A DNA stretch of 64,000 nucleotides from positions 9,580,365-9,644,364 of the forward strand of contig BTRK01000006.1 of NCBI GenBank assembly GCA_036245805.1. Reading direction: 5' to 3'. Numbering within the stretch: the stretch's first letter is position 1; each line of letters opens with the position of its first letter. The stretch is from Pristionchus mayeri (Eukaryota; Nematoda; Chromadorea; Rhabditida; Neodiplogasteridae). Below the pieces are notes generated by a model. It saw only the letters and a program-made list of their open reading frames with translations, was not told where the DNA came from and ran no database searches. The position numbers and the translations under genes were made by a program. Shown here one piece after another: positions 45,846-55,882 of the stretch.

Positions 45846-48580
45846 CTCCTTTTACTTATCTACGATCGAAAAACTTCGGCCGGAATACTTCGGCCTTGAT
45901 CTTTAGTCTACGGCACCCTCACTATTATCGAATCAGGAAGATCAGACCTTAAAACGGTTATGCTTTTCTGGAATGAATGTTGCGAAATACATGATGATGA
46001 TGACATAGAGAAAGACGTCGAAGAGTCCTTCGTTGAAACCAGGTAGAGTAGACACATAAGTAAAATAAGAAGAAGAAGAAATTGTGAAATAAGAGACGAT
46101 ATAGAGACACGACAGCACACTACAGTCATAGAATGAAGGAATGAATATCTCACTTTCAATCGATATTTAGACTAGATTTGTAGATCAACCTCTCCCCTCT
46201 CTCAAAAATCATACGTGCCAGGTGGTACCATCCAACAGTACTCATGTGTGTGGGTGTGTATGTGTGTGTACACTAACAACGAAATCAGTCCAATGCACAC
46301 ACTTGCACACTAGCTATGATTTCTCGCAGTTTTCACTGATCTGCATGGACATGCTACCAATCAAGTAGTAGGTGTATGCACAATACATGCACACTGTAGG
46401 AGAAGACACATGCCCTCAGTAGTGGACACATTGATACTGAAACACCGACACTTGTAGCTGCGACAAGCAGCCACACACACATACAGTGATACTTGTAGTT
46501 GCGAAAAACAGACGTACAGCACTTCATTCTAAGTAGGACTTCATTCTGTCGACAAGCCGAGATGTGACGAATGTTCAACAAGGTTCGATGTCACCCCAGC
46601 TGAACATGGACAAGTTCGTCCACTGTTAAATGTTGACTATTGTGAGAAATGTACAGCGAGACATCATGTTCACTGTGACACTTGTACACATTACTCATAT
46701 AAATGTCACGATAAAAGATGATGGTTACGTCTTTATCATTAGTTGGTTGGATTAGTGAGACACACAACAAGACTCTCAAGCACGTGAAGTGATCCTCCGC
46801 GTGTCTCCACAAGAGGGAGGTCGGTGTCAGGAGTGAAACCATTACGTTGTCTTGCGTGTTCGTAGGCTGTAGTGTTGCGGTGGTTGGCTATGGAATAGAT
46901 TGATGCATAACCATGTGAACGTTGTCAGAGAACAGCTGTATCGTGAATTTCTCAGTTGAAACGTAAATTACGATTATTTGCGAGACACTTCACACAGACT
47001 TGAACTACGATTGTCTGACAACCTTCTGAAAACTTCAGTCGTGACTCCTCTTCTCTGAATTGACTCCAACAGCTTTCACAAGCTAGAATCGTGATAGAAC
47101 GAAGTCCCGAGCTCCACTGCCGGCGTGTCTGAACACAGAATCGTATTTGAGGCCATGGTCACCCACCATTCCACTCTTAGAACGAAGAATGTCCTGACGA
47201 ATGTTCTTCTTCACATCGGAGGCAGAATTTTGAGCAACTTCTGACTGTTCGTCTGATTTAGCTACTCGTCCAGACTGCGTTGTGACAGTAGGAGCTTGCG
47301 ACGAGAGCTCATCGGTAAACGACATGTCACTACGACTGTAAAGTGCTCGAATGGTTCGCCATACAACGGCAACTGTATGATCGGGCCACGTGAAGCGACA
47401 AGAAGGACATTGAAGGATGAGTTGAAGCGTAAACACAAAACCAGAATGCAACTCGAAGTCTTCCACAGGTAGTTGTCGAAAAGGCAACGATGTGCCACAC
47501 TAACTTCACATAGTCCTTCGAGGAAACACTTGACTAGATGTGTATGTATGTATGTGTCGCGGTAGAGGCTCACATCTTAAGTCTTCGCAGTCTCTCCCTC
47601 TCACACTAGTCTCTCCCTTTTTTTCAGACTGATTCGGATACACATCCCCACACCGAATGACACATGTTCAAATTCACTGCATACGTTATATTTCTACCTG
47701 AACGTCACTGTTCTCAGGTGCCCTTGGAAAATAATATGTTATTTCATCAATAATGAAGTCACAATTCAGTCGCGACAAGTAACACCTAATAGCCTCTGAA
47801 TTCGAACTTTAGAAGAATTCTTCCATGATCTCTTCTCACATCTTATTTCGAACTGCTTCTCGAAACTTCAACGTTCTCTGTATGCGTCTCTCCTTATCGA
47901 AAGCCGTCTCAGAATAATGTGCAAAGAAGTCGGTGATGTACATCTGGTCCTTCGGAACTCTCTACCTCTTCACCGCTTTAACCTTCCGCAGCTTCACGTG
48001 AGTATTATGAGTGGTAACAGTTGTGTACGAATCCAACTTGTCTTCGACTTGTTTTACGACATCTCGTGGATTACAAGTGTTATCGATATCTTGTTTCAAG
48101 GAACATTCAGTGGATAGTCCGTGTAGTAGTTCTTCTTTCTCTCTTTTATTATTTATTACAGTACTCTGTAGGGGAAAAGTCTTCTCATCCACAGTACGGT
48201 GACTACGCACTTTTTGTGTTCGGTCTCTGCACAACGAAGATATACTCTGGAATAGTCATGGGAGTGTCGAACAGTAAGAAAGGTCTACCTTGATTTATGG
48301 CAATATCCGTAGTAGTGATAGACAGAAGAGCACAGCCTGGTTTAACCACCTACTCTGATCTTGGTCAGAGAGAAGTACTGAAAAAAAGACACATACACAA
48401 AAAAAAATGAAAAGGGGCGGAGCATCTCCTTGTGTTTCTTTTAGGTCAGTCCGCTTGACTGTACTCGTAGAGAACGCCTTACTCCTCTAATGGCTCTTGA
48501 ATTCCACAAATACGAGACTCTACTGCAAGAAAGGTGTCCGGACCTATAGAAGCGCCTCCTTCTGAGCAACGACCCGATCA
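45846..48580. other. No gene supported
   Basis: About 2.7 kb with no recognised protein or RNA. A TGTGTGTG-type simple repeat lies near 46250-46275. A CACTTGTAGCTGCGACAAGCAG motif near 46448 is partly repeated at 46490. Frames of 75-134 codons exist on the minus strand (for example 47083-47487) but overlap each other, show no domain and have no splice context. Confidence 0.45.
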
Positions 48581-48651
48581 GTCTGATGCGCGCAGTGGTA
48601 GAGTTCTCGGTATTCTTGTCCTCCTGTACGTTCACCCATTTATCTGTTCAG

Positions 48652-48846
48652 GAGAAATATGAGCTCGAGGCAAAGATTGAGAAAGCTAGAGAAGAGGTCA
48701 AGTTCTTCAACAACGAAGTTCACAACGCCTTGGATATGGAGGCGACATTTCTCTTATACTCCAGTCTCTACGACGTCGAGCAGGCCAAAAGTAGAAGAGA
48801 CGATCTCATAGAAGAGTTGGCTAAGAAGGAATTTGTGTTCATCTAG
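48652..48846 (+). CDS. Coiled-coil protein exon, ends at a stop
   Basis: The acceptor TATCTGTTCAG precedes 65 codons, open in phase 0, with a TAG stop. The peptide starts EKYELEAKIEKAREEVKFF and has a heptad-like pattern rich in E, K and A typical of a coiled coil, then AKKEFVFI at the end. I do not recognise the protein. The first exons are not visible: upstream sequence to 48580 has no convincing partner. It lies 7 kb before another coiled-coil gene end (55883-57495), with the BEL/Pao element between, so the two may once have been one gene, but this exon has its own stop. Confidence is moderate for coding, low for function. Confidence 0.5.
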   Translation, partial: EKYELEAKIEKAREEVKFFNNEVHNALDMEATFLLYSSLYDVEQAKSRRDDLIEELAKKEFVFI

Positions 48847-48985
48847 ATATTCGAATAAGTCCTACTACTACTACAGCAGTACGATTCCTTCACGTTTTCT
48901 TTTCACTAACTGCATTTATCGAGAATAAATCAGTACCAGTGAGACATGGCATGTGAATCTGTAGTGTATTCGAGAGGAAAAACAC

Positions 48986-49163
48986 CTAGAAAAGCTCAAC
49001 CAAGTTCGCCTTCCTTCTCTGAACTCTTAGAGCGTTCTGAAAAGCTTGTATCTTCGTCATTATCTCTTCTTTTTCTGAAGGCAGTTCTCCACAGGGAGGA
49101 AAGAAATCAGAAATCGCCATTTCTCCTCGTGCATTCAATACCTCCTTCTTCTTGTCTGCCTGG
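48986..49163 (-). CDS. Possible terminal exon, charged helical peptide
   Basis: On the minus strand the acceptor-like TCGTTCCAG precedes an open stretch starting ADKKKEVLNARGEMAISDFF, containing SEKEEIMTKIQAFQNAL and ending ELF with a TAG stop. The heptad-like charge pattern again suggests a coiled coil. Codon bias is weak and no upstream exon was found on the same strand, so it may be chance or a decayed copy related to 48652-48846 in opposite orientation. Confidence 0.3.
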
Positions 49164-49299
49164 AACGAGTAGATCAGCATTGAAAAGTTGTACTGAAGGA
49201 GGTCTACTAAGGTTCACTCTCTGTAGCGAAAGCTCACTTCGCTACTACAATACGTTCACTCAAAATCAATAATAATCATATTTTTATACAACCACTTCT

Positions 49300-49984
49300 C
49301 GATTCACAAACCAAACTCGAGTACCGTACTTCGCCAAGTTGTCTGAGGCATTCTGCACTCGCTTTAGCACTGGGGTTCTCGATACTCAGGCGAGTCACGC
49401 AGGGCTTGGCGTCGAATTTTCCTTTTTTATTCGGTTGTTGTTCGATTACGTGCCGAGTCACGTGCTTACTCTCATCCTTTTTTCTTTCCTTTCATGTCAT
49501 TCCCAAGCATTGCATAATCATTTGCGTGCCTTTATTCATCCATCCCGCGTTCATTGTCAGCCGTAACTCACTCGTTTGACCACCTTCGGTTACTCGCGAG
49601 ACCACCGTCGATCGATAACAAGCTTCCAGCAGCTTCTCATCAATCATTACAAGGTACTCTTGCCTTTCATTGACCAAATAATTTCCCCTCCCTTTTCTTG
49701 ATTATTTATTAGTTTTTTCGCCTTAAACTTGTAAATTTAAATAAATAAAGTTATTTTATTATCACCCTTTGTCCCTTGCATTCCATTAACAGATTCTGGC
49801 AACGGAATCCTGTACATGGTGCATCGGCTTTTTTAAACAATCCTAGCCATAATTATCAAGTCCCGCGTGGCCCAAAAGCATTCTACCACCAGTCACTCCA
49901 ATTTCGCTCACTCCCCAACCAATCACAATTGATTCCACTCCCACTTTTGCACTGCCATCAACCATTTCCACTCGCCGTCAGAAA
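49300..49984 (+). mobile_element. BEL/Pao 5' leader, probable remains of the 5' LTR
   Basis: Non-coding sequence before the retroelement frame. AAATAAATAAAG near 49740 could be the LTR poly(A) signal. TGGCAACGGAATCC near 49796 fits a primer-binding site complementary to a tRNA 3' end (TGG start). A plausible LTR end (..TTAACA) lies just before it. A matching 3' LTR was not found after 55771, so the LTR borders cannot be fixed. Confidence 0.45.
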
Positions 49985-52900
49985 ATGGGCGACATTTTCG
50001 TATCAGAATTCTCCAGTGAGTACGATAAGCTCTATTCCCTTCTCGACAAACTCATCCCACTTTTCGAATCCATCGATTCCGAAACCTGCAAACTGGCTCA
50101 AACTTCCACCCAAAACGATATCATGTCACTGAGCTCCCAAATGGTCACTACCATTGGTGACACCGAACAAATCATCATCGATTATACAGGAATCGCCGAA
50201 TCCGTCAAGAAAGCAATCGACGAAATGGCCAAGAAAATCGAGGACAAGGAACGAGCAGAGAAAGAAGACGACCACTTCCGCCAGCTGGACAACGCAAGGC
50301 ACGGAGCCTCCGATCTTCCAATGGGCCCAGTTAGTTTGGCGTCTCTTCTCAAACATAAGGAAACATATTACGAAAATACCCTCAATAGATCGATACGACG
50401 CGTTCGCGCGGTGTCGATGCTAGGAACTTTCGTTGACCAGGGCGCATCTCTCAATCAGCCTTCCCCTCAGTCTTTCGCACCTACGCCCAATCAAAACGCA
50501 TTCACCGAGCAATCATCCCCTCCCTCCCCTGTCACTCAGTCTCATCCCGCGCATGTCAGCCAGGGGGGAAATAGTAGTATCATCGACAGCCGTTCACTTA
50601 CTGCTGTTCCCTTCCCGCCAGCAACCGGCACTCGGAAATCAACTCTCACTCATATTTCATCACCCAATGCAATTATTTCGTCATCGACGCAATCACTTCC
50701 CCCACTCGATTCAGTGTCGCATAGGCCTAGCCTCTCACTTCCACCCATCAGACTCGAGACTTTCGACGGCAGTGATATTACTCGATGGTCCGCCTTCAAG
50801 TATCAGATTGAGTCCCTCATTATCAACCAGCCACACTTGTCAGAAGTAGAAAAGATTTTCCACATTCGCTCTAATCTGAAAGGAGAAGCGCACTCTCTAA
50901 TCGCATCACTCCCCGTTCAGCCTAGCTTCCTCACCAAAATGCTCACTAGACTAGAATCAGAATACGATCGATACGACCTCACTCAAACACGTCTAATGCA
51001 ATCACTTCGTTCCATTAGAGCCAAATCATCCCGAGTAGACGACCAACTGTCAGCTGTCCGTGCCATGATCAACATAGCTCACTCCATTCATGGAGACTCG
51101 GGTATCAATGCTCTTTGTATGCAACAACAACTTGCTGAAAGCACCCATCCCAAGTTTATTACGCTTGTCACTCGTAAAAAACCTGATTCACTTGTGTCCG
51201 CTCTCGAACTAATTGAGGATAAATTGCGTGAAGAGCGAGAGGATTCAGTCATGATCAGCGCTTTCACTTCTCAGCGTTCAAACTCTGTTGTCAACTCACA
51301 GTACAATAATGGCTCGCTGCCTTCTAAGGAGCACGCGTCGACAGCGCCTCACACTAAGTCGCCTGCCTCCCACTCCTCATCCACACCCAACCACTCTAGG
51401 AAGATTCCACTGTGTGTTTTCTGTGGCACACATCAGTACAGTGGAGAATGCGCTCGTGTCACTTCAATTAGGGAGAAGAAAGAGATTCTCAAGAACAAAT
51501 CACTCTGCTTTTCTTGCTTCTCTCCCAACCACTCTTCTGATGCCTGCTACAAATCGTGTCCACAGTGCAAGGCAAAGCATCACAAGTCCCTGTGTACGAA
51601 GCAATCTACTCCAAACCAGTCTGGCGTCCATTCATTAATTACTAGTCCATGCATTCAGCTCAACACTAGACTGTTCACAGCACCTGTCATGCTAGCAAAC
51701 ACGATCGCGCTCAGAAGTTCCTACGCGAACGCACTACTAGATGCTGGTGCACAAGTATCTCTCATCTCTCGAAGACTAGTCAATCAGCTTCACCTCAAAC
51801 CAATCGACCAGTTACATGCTTCCATCACAGGAGTAATGACTGCGGATCAGAATTCCCTTCCCTCTAGCCACGAAGTAGTACAATTTGAGCTCATCACTGA
51901 CCTTGGTAGGGAAGTCATCAAAGCTATTGTTCATGATACTGACACCATCACTCAATCGATACATCATCAGCCATTGTCTGAAGCTGATTTAGATGTAATC
52001 AGGACAACTCTCACTACCATCCCAGTTCATTTCACTCAGTCGACTCTTAGTCCCGATTTGCTTCTCGGTGTCGGAGACACACTCAAGTTACTGGAGAACT
52101 CAACATCGACGACACTTCCTGGAGGATACCGCTTGATCCAATCTGTAATCGGTCCCCTCGTCGCCGGTTCCGAGAGCCTGACGCCACCACTTCCGACCAA
52201 GAAAAATAAGGCAGCTCCTACAAATCAGAGTCAGGGTCTTCCCCCAACAAACCCCTCTGATCACCAAGTCACTCCTTCACTCACAGTTGCCTCAGTCACC
52301 ACGGTCAATTATTCAGTAGATCAATTAGCTGAGCGTTTCCTTTCTGTGGATCCGATCTCGCGCATATACGAGACCACAGAGAAGGAGGAACGCAAGTTGG
52401 CTGACGAATTAGTGACGAAACATTTCAACGACACCGTTCAGTCTCACGATGACGGATACTATGTTCAGTATGCCATGAAGCCTGATGCCAAGGATGAATT
52501 GCCAGATAATTACAATCTGGCAGTCTCCCGTCTTTCCTCCACACAGCGCAATCTGTCCACTGACAGAAACCTGCTGCTCTTTTACGATTCTGTCATCCAA
52601 GATCAGATTTCATTAGGGCAAGTAGAAGCAGTCGACCCATCTGACACTAGTGGTATCATACACTATCTTGCTCATCAAGCAGTCCTTCGACCAGACAAAC
52701 CAACCACTCCACTGCGCATAGTCTATGATGCTTCAGCCCATCTCAAAAACAAACCATCACTCAACGACATGATCTACCCTGGACCAAGTGACCTGGAAAT
52801 GATTCCGTCCCTCCTCATTCGTGCCAGACTCAGGCCATTTCTCATCGTTGCCGACGTTGAGAAAGCATTCCTGCAAGTGAAACTGTGTCCTTCACAGAGG

Positions 52901-54274
52901 AATATGCTCAGATTCCTATGGCTGAAAGACATCGACAAGCCTGTCTCCCCCAACAACATTCTTGTCCTACGCTTTTGCGTAACGCCTTTCGGAGTCAACC
53001 AGAGCCCGTGCCTTCTCAACAAGGTTATCAACCATCACATCCAGCACGAGGGCAAGAAATGCGACCCCCACTTAGTCCATCAACTTGTTTCCAATCTTTA
53101 CGTAGACAACATCATCATCACTGCTGACAACCCATCTTCCTTCATGTACACACAATCGAAACACCTGTTCCAATCGATGTCCATGAACCTTAGAGATTAC
53201 TCATCCAATTCATCCTCATTCATGTCGTGTGTGCCAGATTCCGATCAATCAAAGGATAGTAACCAGAAACTTCTCGGTCTGATTTGGAACACTGAGGAAG
53301 ATTCTCTCTCTATCAATATTCCCGTCTCTACCAAGAGAGAAAAAGAGTCGAAGAGATCCATGCTCAGTACTGTATCGAGTTCATACGATCCACTAGGGCT
53401 TCTTAACCCACTCCTTCTCCCTCCTCGACTCACAGTCCAAGGTCTATGGAACAGTCCAATCAAGTGGGATGAACCAGTAGACGAGAGCACTAGGGAATCC
53501 TTCCACAATCAGATTTCAGATCTCGAACAGTTCTCACTCCCAATCTATCGATTTACGAATATCTCTGAATCAAATGACATCACTCTAGTTGCATTCTGCG
53601 ATGCTTCAAAATCAGCAATGGCAGCCTCGGTCTATAGTTACGTGCCTGGTCAAAAACCGACACTTATCATCTCCAAAACTAGGCTAGCCCCCATCAACTC
53701 CAAGTCCACCATACCCAAGATGGAACTTGATTCACTTGCCATGGCACACAATTTGCTTCAGTTCACGGTGGAGACTATCCGAAAAGAGTTTCCCACAAAG
53801 CAAATCCATGTATACTCGTTCTCGGATTCAGCTGTGACACTTCATTGGTGTAGACCTGGGTTCAACAAGCCAGTCGGTGTATTCGTTTCCAATAGAGTCA
53901 AGCTCATTCATTCGATCAGAGACGCCCTTACGTCTGATAATCTTCTCTCTTACCACTCACCGAGACATGTCAGAAGCGAAGAGAACCCTGCCGACCATGC
54001 AACTCGTGGCCTTTCCTCATCAGACATGAACGATCCTTCGCATCAATGGTGGATTGGCCCTCCGTGGTTATCATCCAATCCCTCTGAATGGCCTGACACG
54101 AATCTGTCCGAACTTCAGTACCCGGATATCGATCCATTCCCAGTAGTGATCAGCGCTCAGGTGATTGAGACACCACCAGAGTCTCCCATCAATCTCCCTC
54201 GCCATTCGAGCCTCAAAAGGGCTATCAATGTGACAGCGCTAGTTTTATCGATTCATCGCCCGATGCGCACATAA
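49985..54274 (+). CDS. BEL/Pao retroelement Gag-protease-RT-RNase H polyprotein
   Basis: Single 1429-codon frame of a BEL/Pao LTR retroelement, which copies itself through an RNA intermediate. Order: Gag (about 1-470) with a helical N-terminus and Pro/Ser-rich middle. Then three zinc knuckles (about 476-540, the second being CFSCFSPNHSSDAC). Then an aspartic protease with DAG at 586-588 where DSG or DTG is usual. Then reverse transcriptase (about 870-1100) with VADVEKAF near 957 and YVDN at 1039-1042 where YVDD is standard. Then RNase H (FCDAS near 1206, and the NPADHATRG block typical of BEL/Pao near 1345). The frame stops before the integrase, which continues in other frames. Start chosen as the first ATG after the leader. 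Asn in the YVDN box may lower activity or be a lineage trait; I cannot tell from here. Confidence 0.9.
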   Translation: MGDIFVSEFSSEYDKLYSLLDKLIPLFESIDSETCKLAQTSTQNDIMSLSSQMVTTIGDTEQIIIDYTGIAESVKKAIDEMAKKIEDKERAEKEDDHFRQLDNARHGASDLPMGPVSLASLLKHKETYYENTLNRSIRRVRAVSMLGTFVDQGASLNQPSPQSFAPTPNQNAFTEQSSPPSPVTQSHPAHVSQGGNSSIIDSRSLTAVPFPPATGTRKSTLTHISSPNAIISSSTQSLPPLDSVSHRPSLSLPPIRLETFDGSDITRWSAFKYQIESLIINQPHLSEVEKIFHIRSNLKGEAHSLIASLPVQPSFLTKMLTRLESEYDRYDLTQTRLMQSLRSIRAKSSRVDDQLSAVRAMINIAHSIHGDSGINALCMQQQLAESTHPKFITLVTRKKPDSLVSALELIEDKLREEREDSVMISAFTSQRSNSVVNSQYNNGSLPSKEHASTAPHTKSPASHSSSTPNHSRKIPLCVFCGTHQYSGECARVTSIREKKEILKNKSLCFSCFSPNHSSDACYKSCPQCKAKHHKSLCTKQSTPNQSGVHSLITSPCIQLNTRLFTAPVMLANTIALRSSYANALLDAGAQVSLISRRLVNQLHLKPIDQLHASITGVMTADQNSLPSSHEVVQFELITDLGREVIKAIVHDTDTITQSIHHQPLSEADLDVIRTTLTTIPVHFTQSTLSPDLLLGVGDTLKLLENSTSTTLPGGYRLIQSVIGPLVAGSESLTPPLPTKKNKAAPTNQSQGLPPTNPSDHQVTPSLTVASVTTVNYSVDQLAERFLSVDPISRIYETTEKEERKLADELVTKHFNDTVQSHDDGYYVQYAMKPDAKDELPDNYNLAVSRLSSTQRNLSTDRNLLLFYDSVIQDQISLGQVEAVDPSDTSGIIHYLAHQAVLRPDKPTTPLRIVYDASAHLKNKPSLNDMIYPGPSDLEMIPSLLIRARLRPFLIVADVEKAFLQVKLCPSQRNMLRFLWLKDIDKPVSPNNILVLRFCVTPFGVNQSPCLLNKVINHHIQHEGKKCDPHLVHQLVSNLYVDNIIITADNPSSFMYTQSKHLFQSMSMNLRDYSSNSSSFMSCVPDSDQSKDSNQKLLGLIWNTEEDSLSINIPVSTKREKESKRSMLSTVSSSYDPLGLLNPLLLPPRLTVQGLWNSPIKWDEPVDESTRESFHNQISDLEQFSLPIYRFTNISESNDITLVAFCDASKSAMAASVYSYVPGQKPTLIISKTRLAPINSKSTIPKMELDSLAMAHNLLQFTVETIRKEFPTKQIHVYSFSDSAVTLHWCRPGFNKPVGVFVSNRVKLIHSIRDALTSDNLLSYHSPRHVRSEENPADHATRGLSSSDMNDPSHQWWIGPPWLSSNPSEWPDTNLSELQYPDIDPFPVVISAQVIETPPESPINLPRHSSLKRAINVTALVLSIHRPMRT

Positions 54275-55771
54275 GACCAGTAATGCGAGCATTCTCGAGA
54301 AACTGAACCTCCCCCAACCCACTGCATCTACTCTGGATGCACGGGAGAAGAGATTCGCTTTCAATCGCCTCATTTTTTTTCAGTCAGCAATCGCTCAGTG
54401 ACTCAGCCATCAAGAAGATGTCTCTAATCAAAGATCCATCCACTGGATTGTTGAGAGTCAGCACTCCAGTTACTAACTCGAATCAACATGATGAATTCAA
54501 ATCCCCCATCTTCATCCCCACTTCTCCTGACAGCACTCTAGCTCGACTTCTCATTAGGGACATTCACTCTTCAACCCATGCTGGAGTAGACATAGTTCTC
54601 AACGCCCTCAAGATCAAGTTCCTGATTCCACGAGCCAGACCTCTTGTCAAGTCCACTCTCAGGCAATGCATTCCTTGCAGGAAGACCAATAATCTTCCAT
54701 TCACGTACCCTCAGACTCCTCCACTCCCTTCTGATAGAGTCAGACAGAGCCTCCCATTCGAACACTGTGGGATAGATTATGCAGGTCCATTCCATGTCGA
54801 TGACAACTCGAAAGTCTGGATCGTTGTTCTCACATGCTTGTCAACCAGACTCACCCATCTCGAAGTGGTCTCATCGCTTCTCCCCTGCATTCATTCTTGC
54901 CTTCCGTCGTTTCTGTTCCCGTAAAGGGACACCCCAGAGAATCACCTCCGACAAGGCTACCACTTTTACGATGGCAAGAACATTGTTGTCCAAATCTGAG
55001 ATCGACCCTGAGATCAACACACTTTTCTCCTCACTAGGGATCACTTGGAACTTCACCACTGCCCATTCTCCATGGAAGGGAGGAATCTACGAGAGACTCA
55101 TCAAAATCATCAAGGAATCATTTTCCCGTTCCATAGGGAAGAAGAAACTCACCAGAGACGAATTCGACACGTTTACTTGTGAAGTTGAGGCGCTCCTCAA
55201 TTCGAGACCTCTTACATACGTTTCATCAGATGACATCCAGTCTTTCTCTGGTCCCATACTTAGACCTATCGATCTCATACTGCCCAGTTCCTTCCTGGGT
55301 TGCTCACTCACCCTCACTGATAGTGACGACTACATTCCTCCAGAAGAGGAAAACTCAAGCAGAGAAGCAGCAATGAAACAGCTCAGACGATCGATCAAAA
55401 TCGTTAAATCATTCTGGAGAAGATGGCATAGTGAGTACCTCATCACCCTCAAAGATTCGCAGAATCATTCATCCGACCCACTACAGTCTAACCGATCATC
55501 CAGTTCCGTCCCCAAAATTGGTTCCATTGTCCTAGTGGTAGACGAGAGTGGAACTACACCGAGATCATCCTGGAAAATGGCGAAGATCCTCTCACTCACT
55601 GATACTTCGGCCACGCTGCGATCACATGCCGGCAGGACAATCGAGAGACCTCTCAATCTTCTGATCCCACTTGAGATTCATTCATCAGAAAATACACACC
55701 CTGTGGGCCCAGTAGGAGAAGCATCCCATCCCATGGTCACTAGATCGAAGAGCTCAGCGCGGCGCAATTAG
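54275..55771 (+). pseudogene. BEL/Pao integrase region, frameshifted
   Basis: This continues the polyprotein with at least three breaks. The frame changes near 54245, again at a run of eight T (about 54369-54376), and again near 54880. Recognisable parts are an H-H-C-C zinc domain (HSSTHAG, CIPCRKTN, about 54560-54690), the DDE core (GIDYAGPF near 54770, ITSDKATTF near 54950, WKGGIYERL near 55070), and a C-terminal domain ending SSARRN with a stop at 55771. The catalytic positions are kept, but no single frame encodes them. Only 111 bp separates the stop from a splice acceptor of the next gene, which leaves no room for a full 3' LTR. Confidence 0.8.
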
Positions 55772-55882
55772 GAATCACTGCCCTGCCCCCTTTCCCCTCC
55801 CCCGAGGATTCCACTGTGCATACACACCGAAATTATAATACAATCATTTATTTCATTCTATTCACTTATCATTTCCATTCAG

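Noticed and set aside
45908..46159. 83-codon minus-strand frame with a hydrophobic stretch
   Set aside because: The hydrophobic run comes from a GAAGAAGAAG repeat read in reverse; there is no other support.
47083..47487. 134-codon minus-strand frame
   Set aside because: It overlaps another frame, and shows no domain, splice sites or codon bias.
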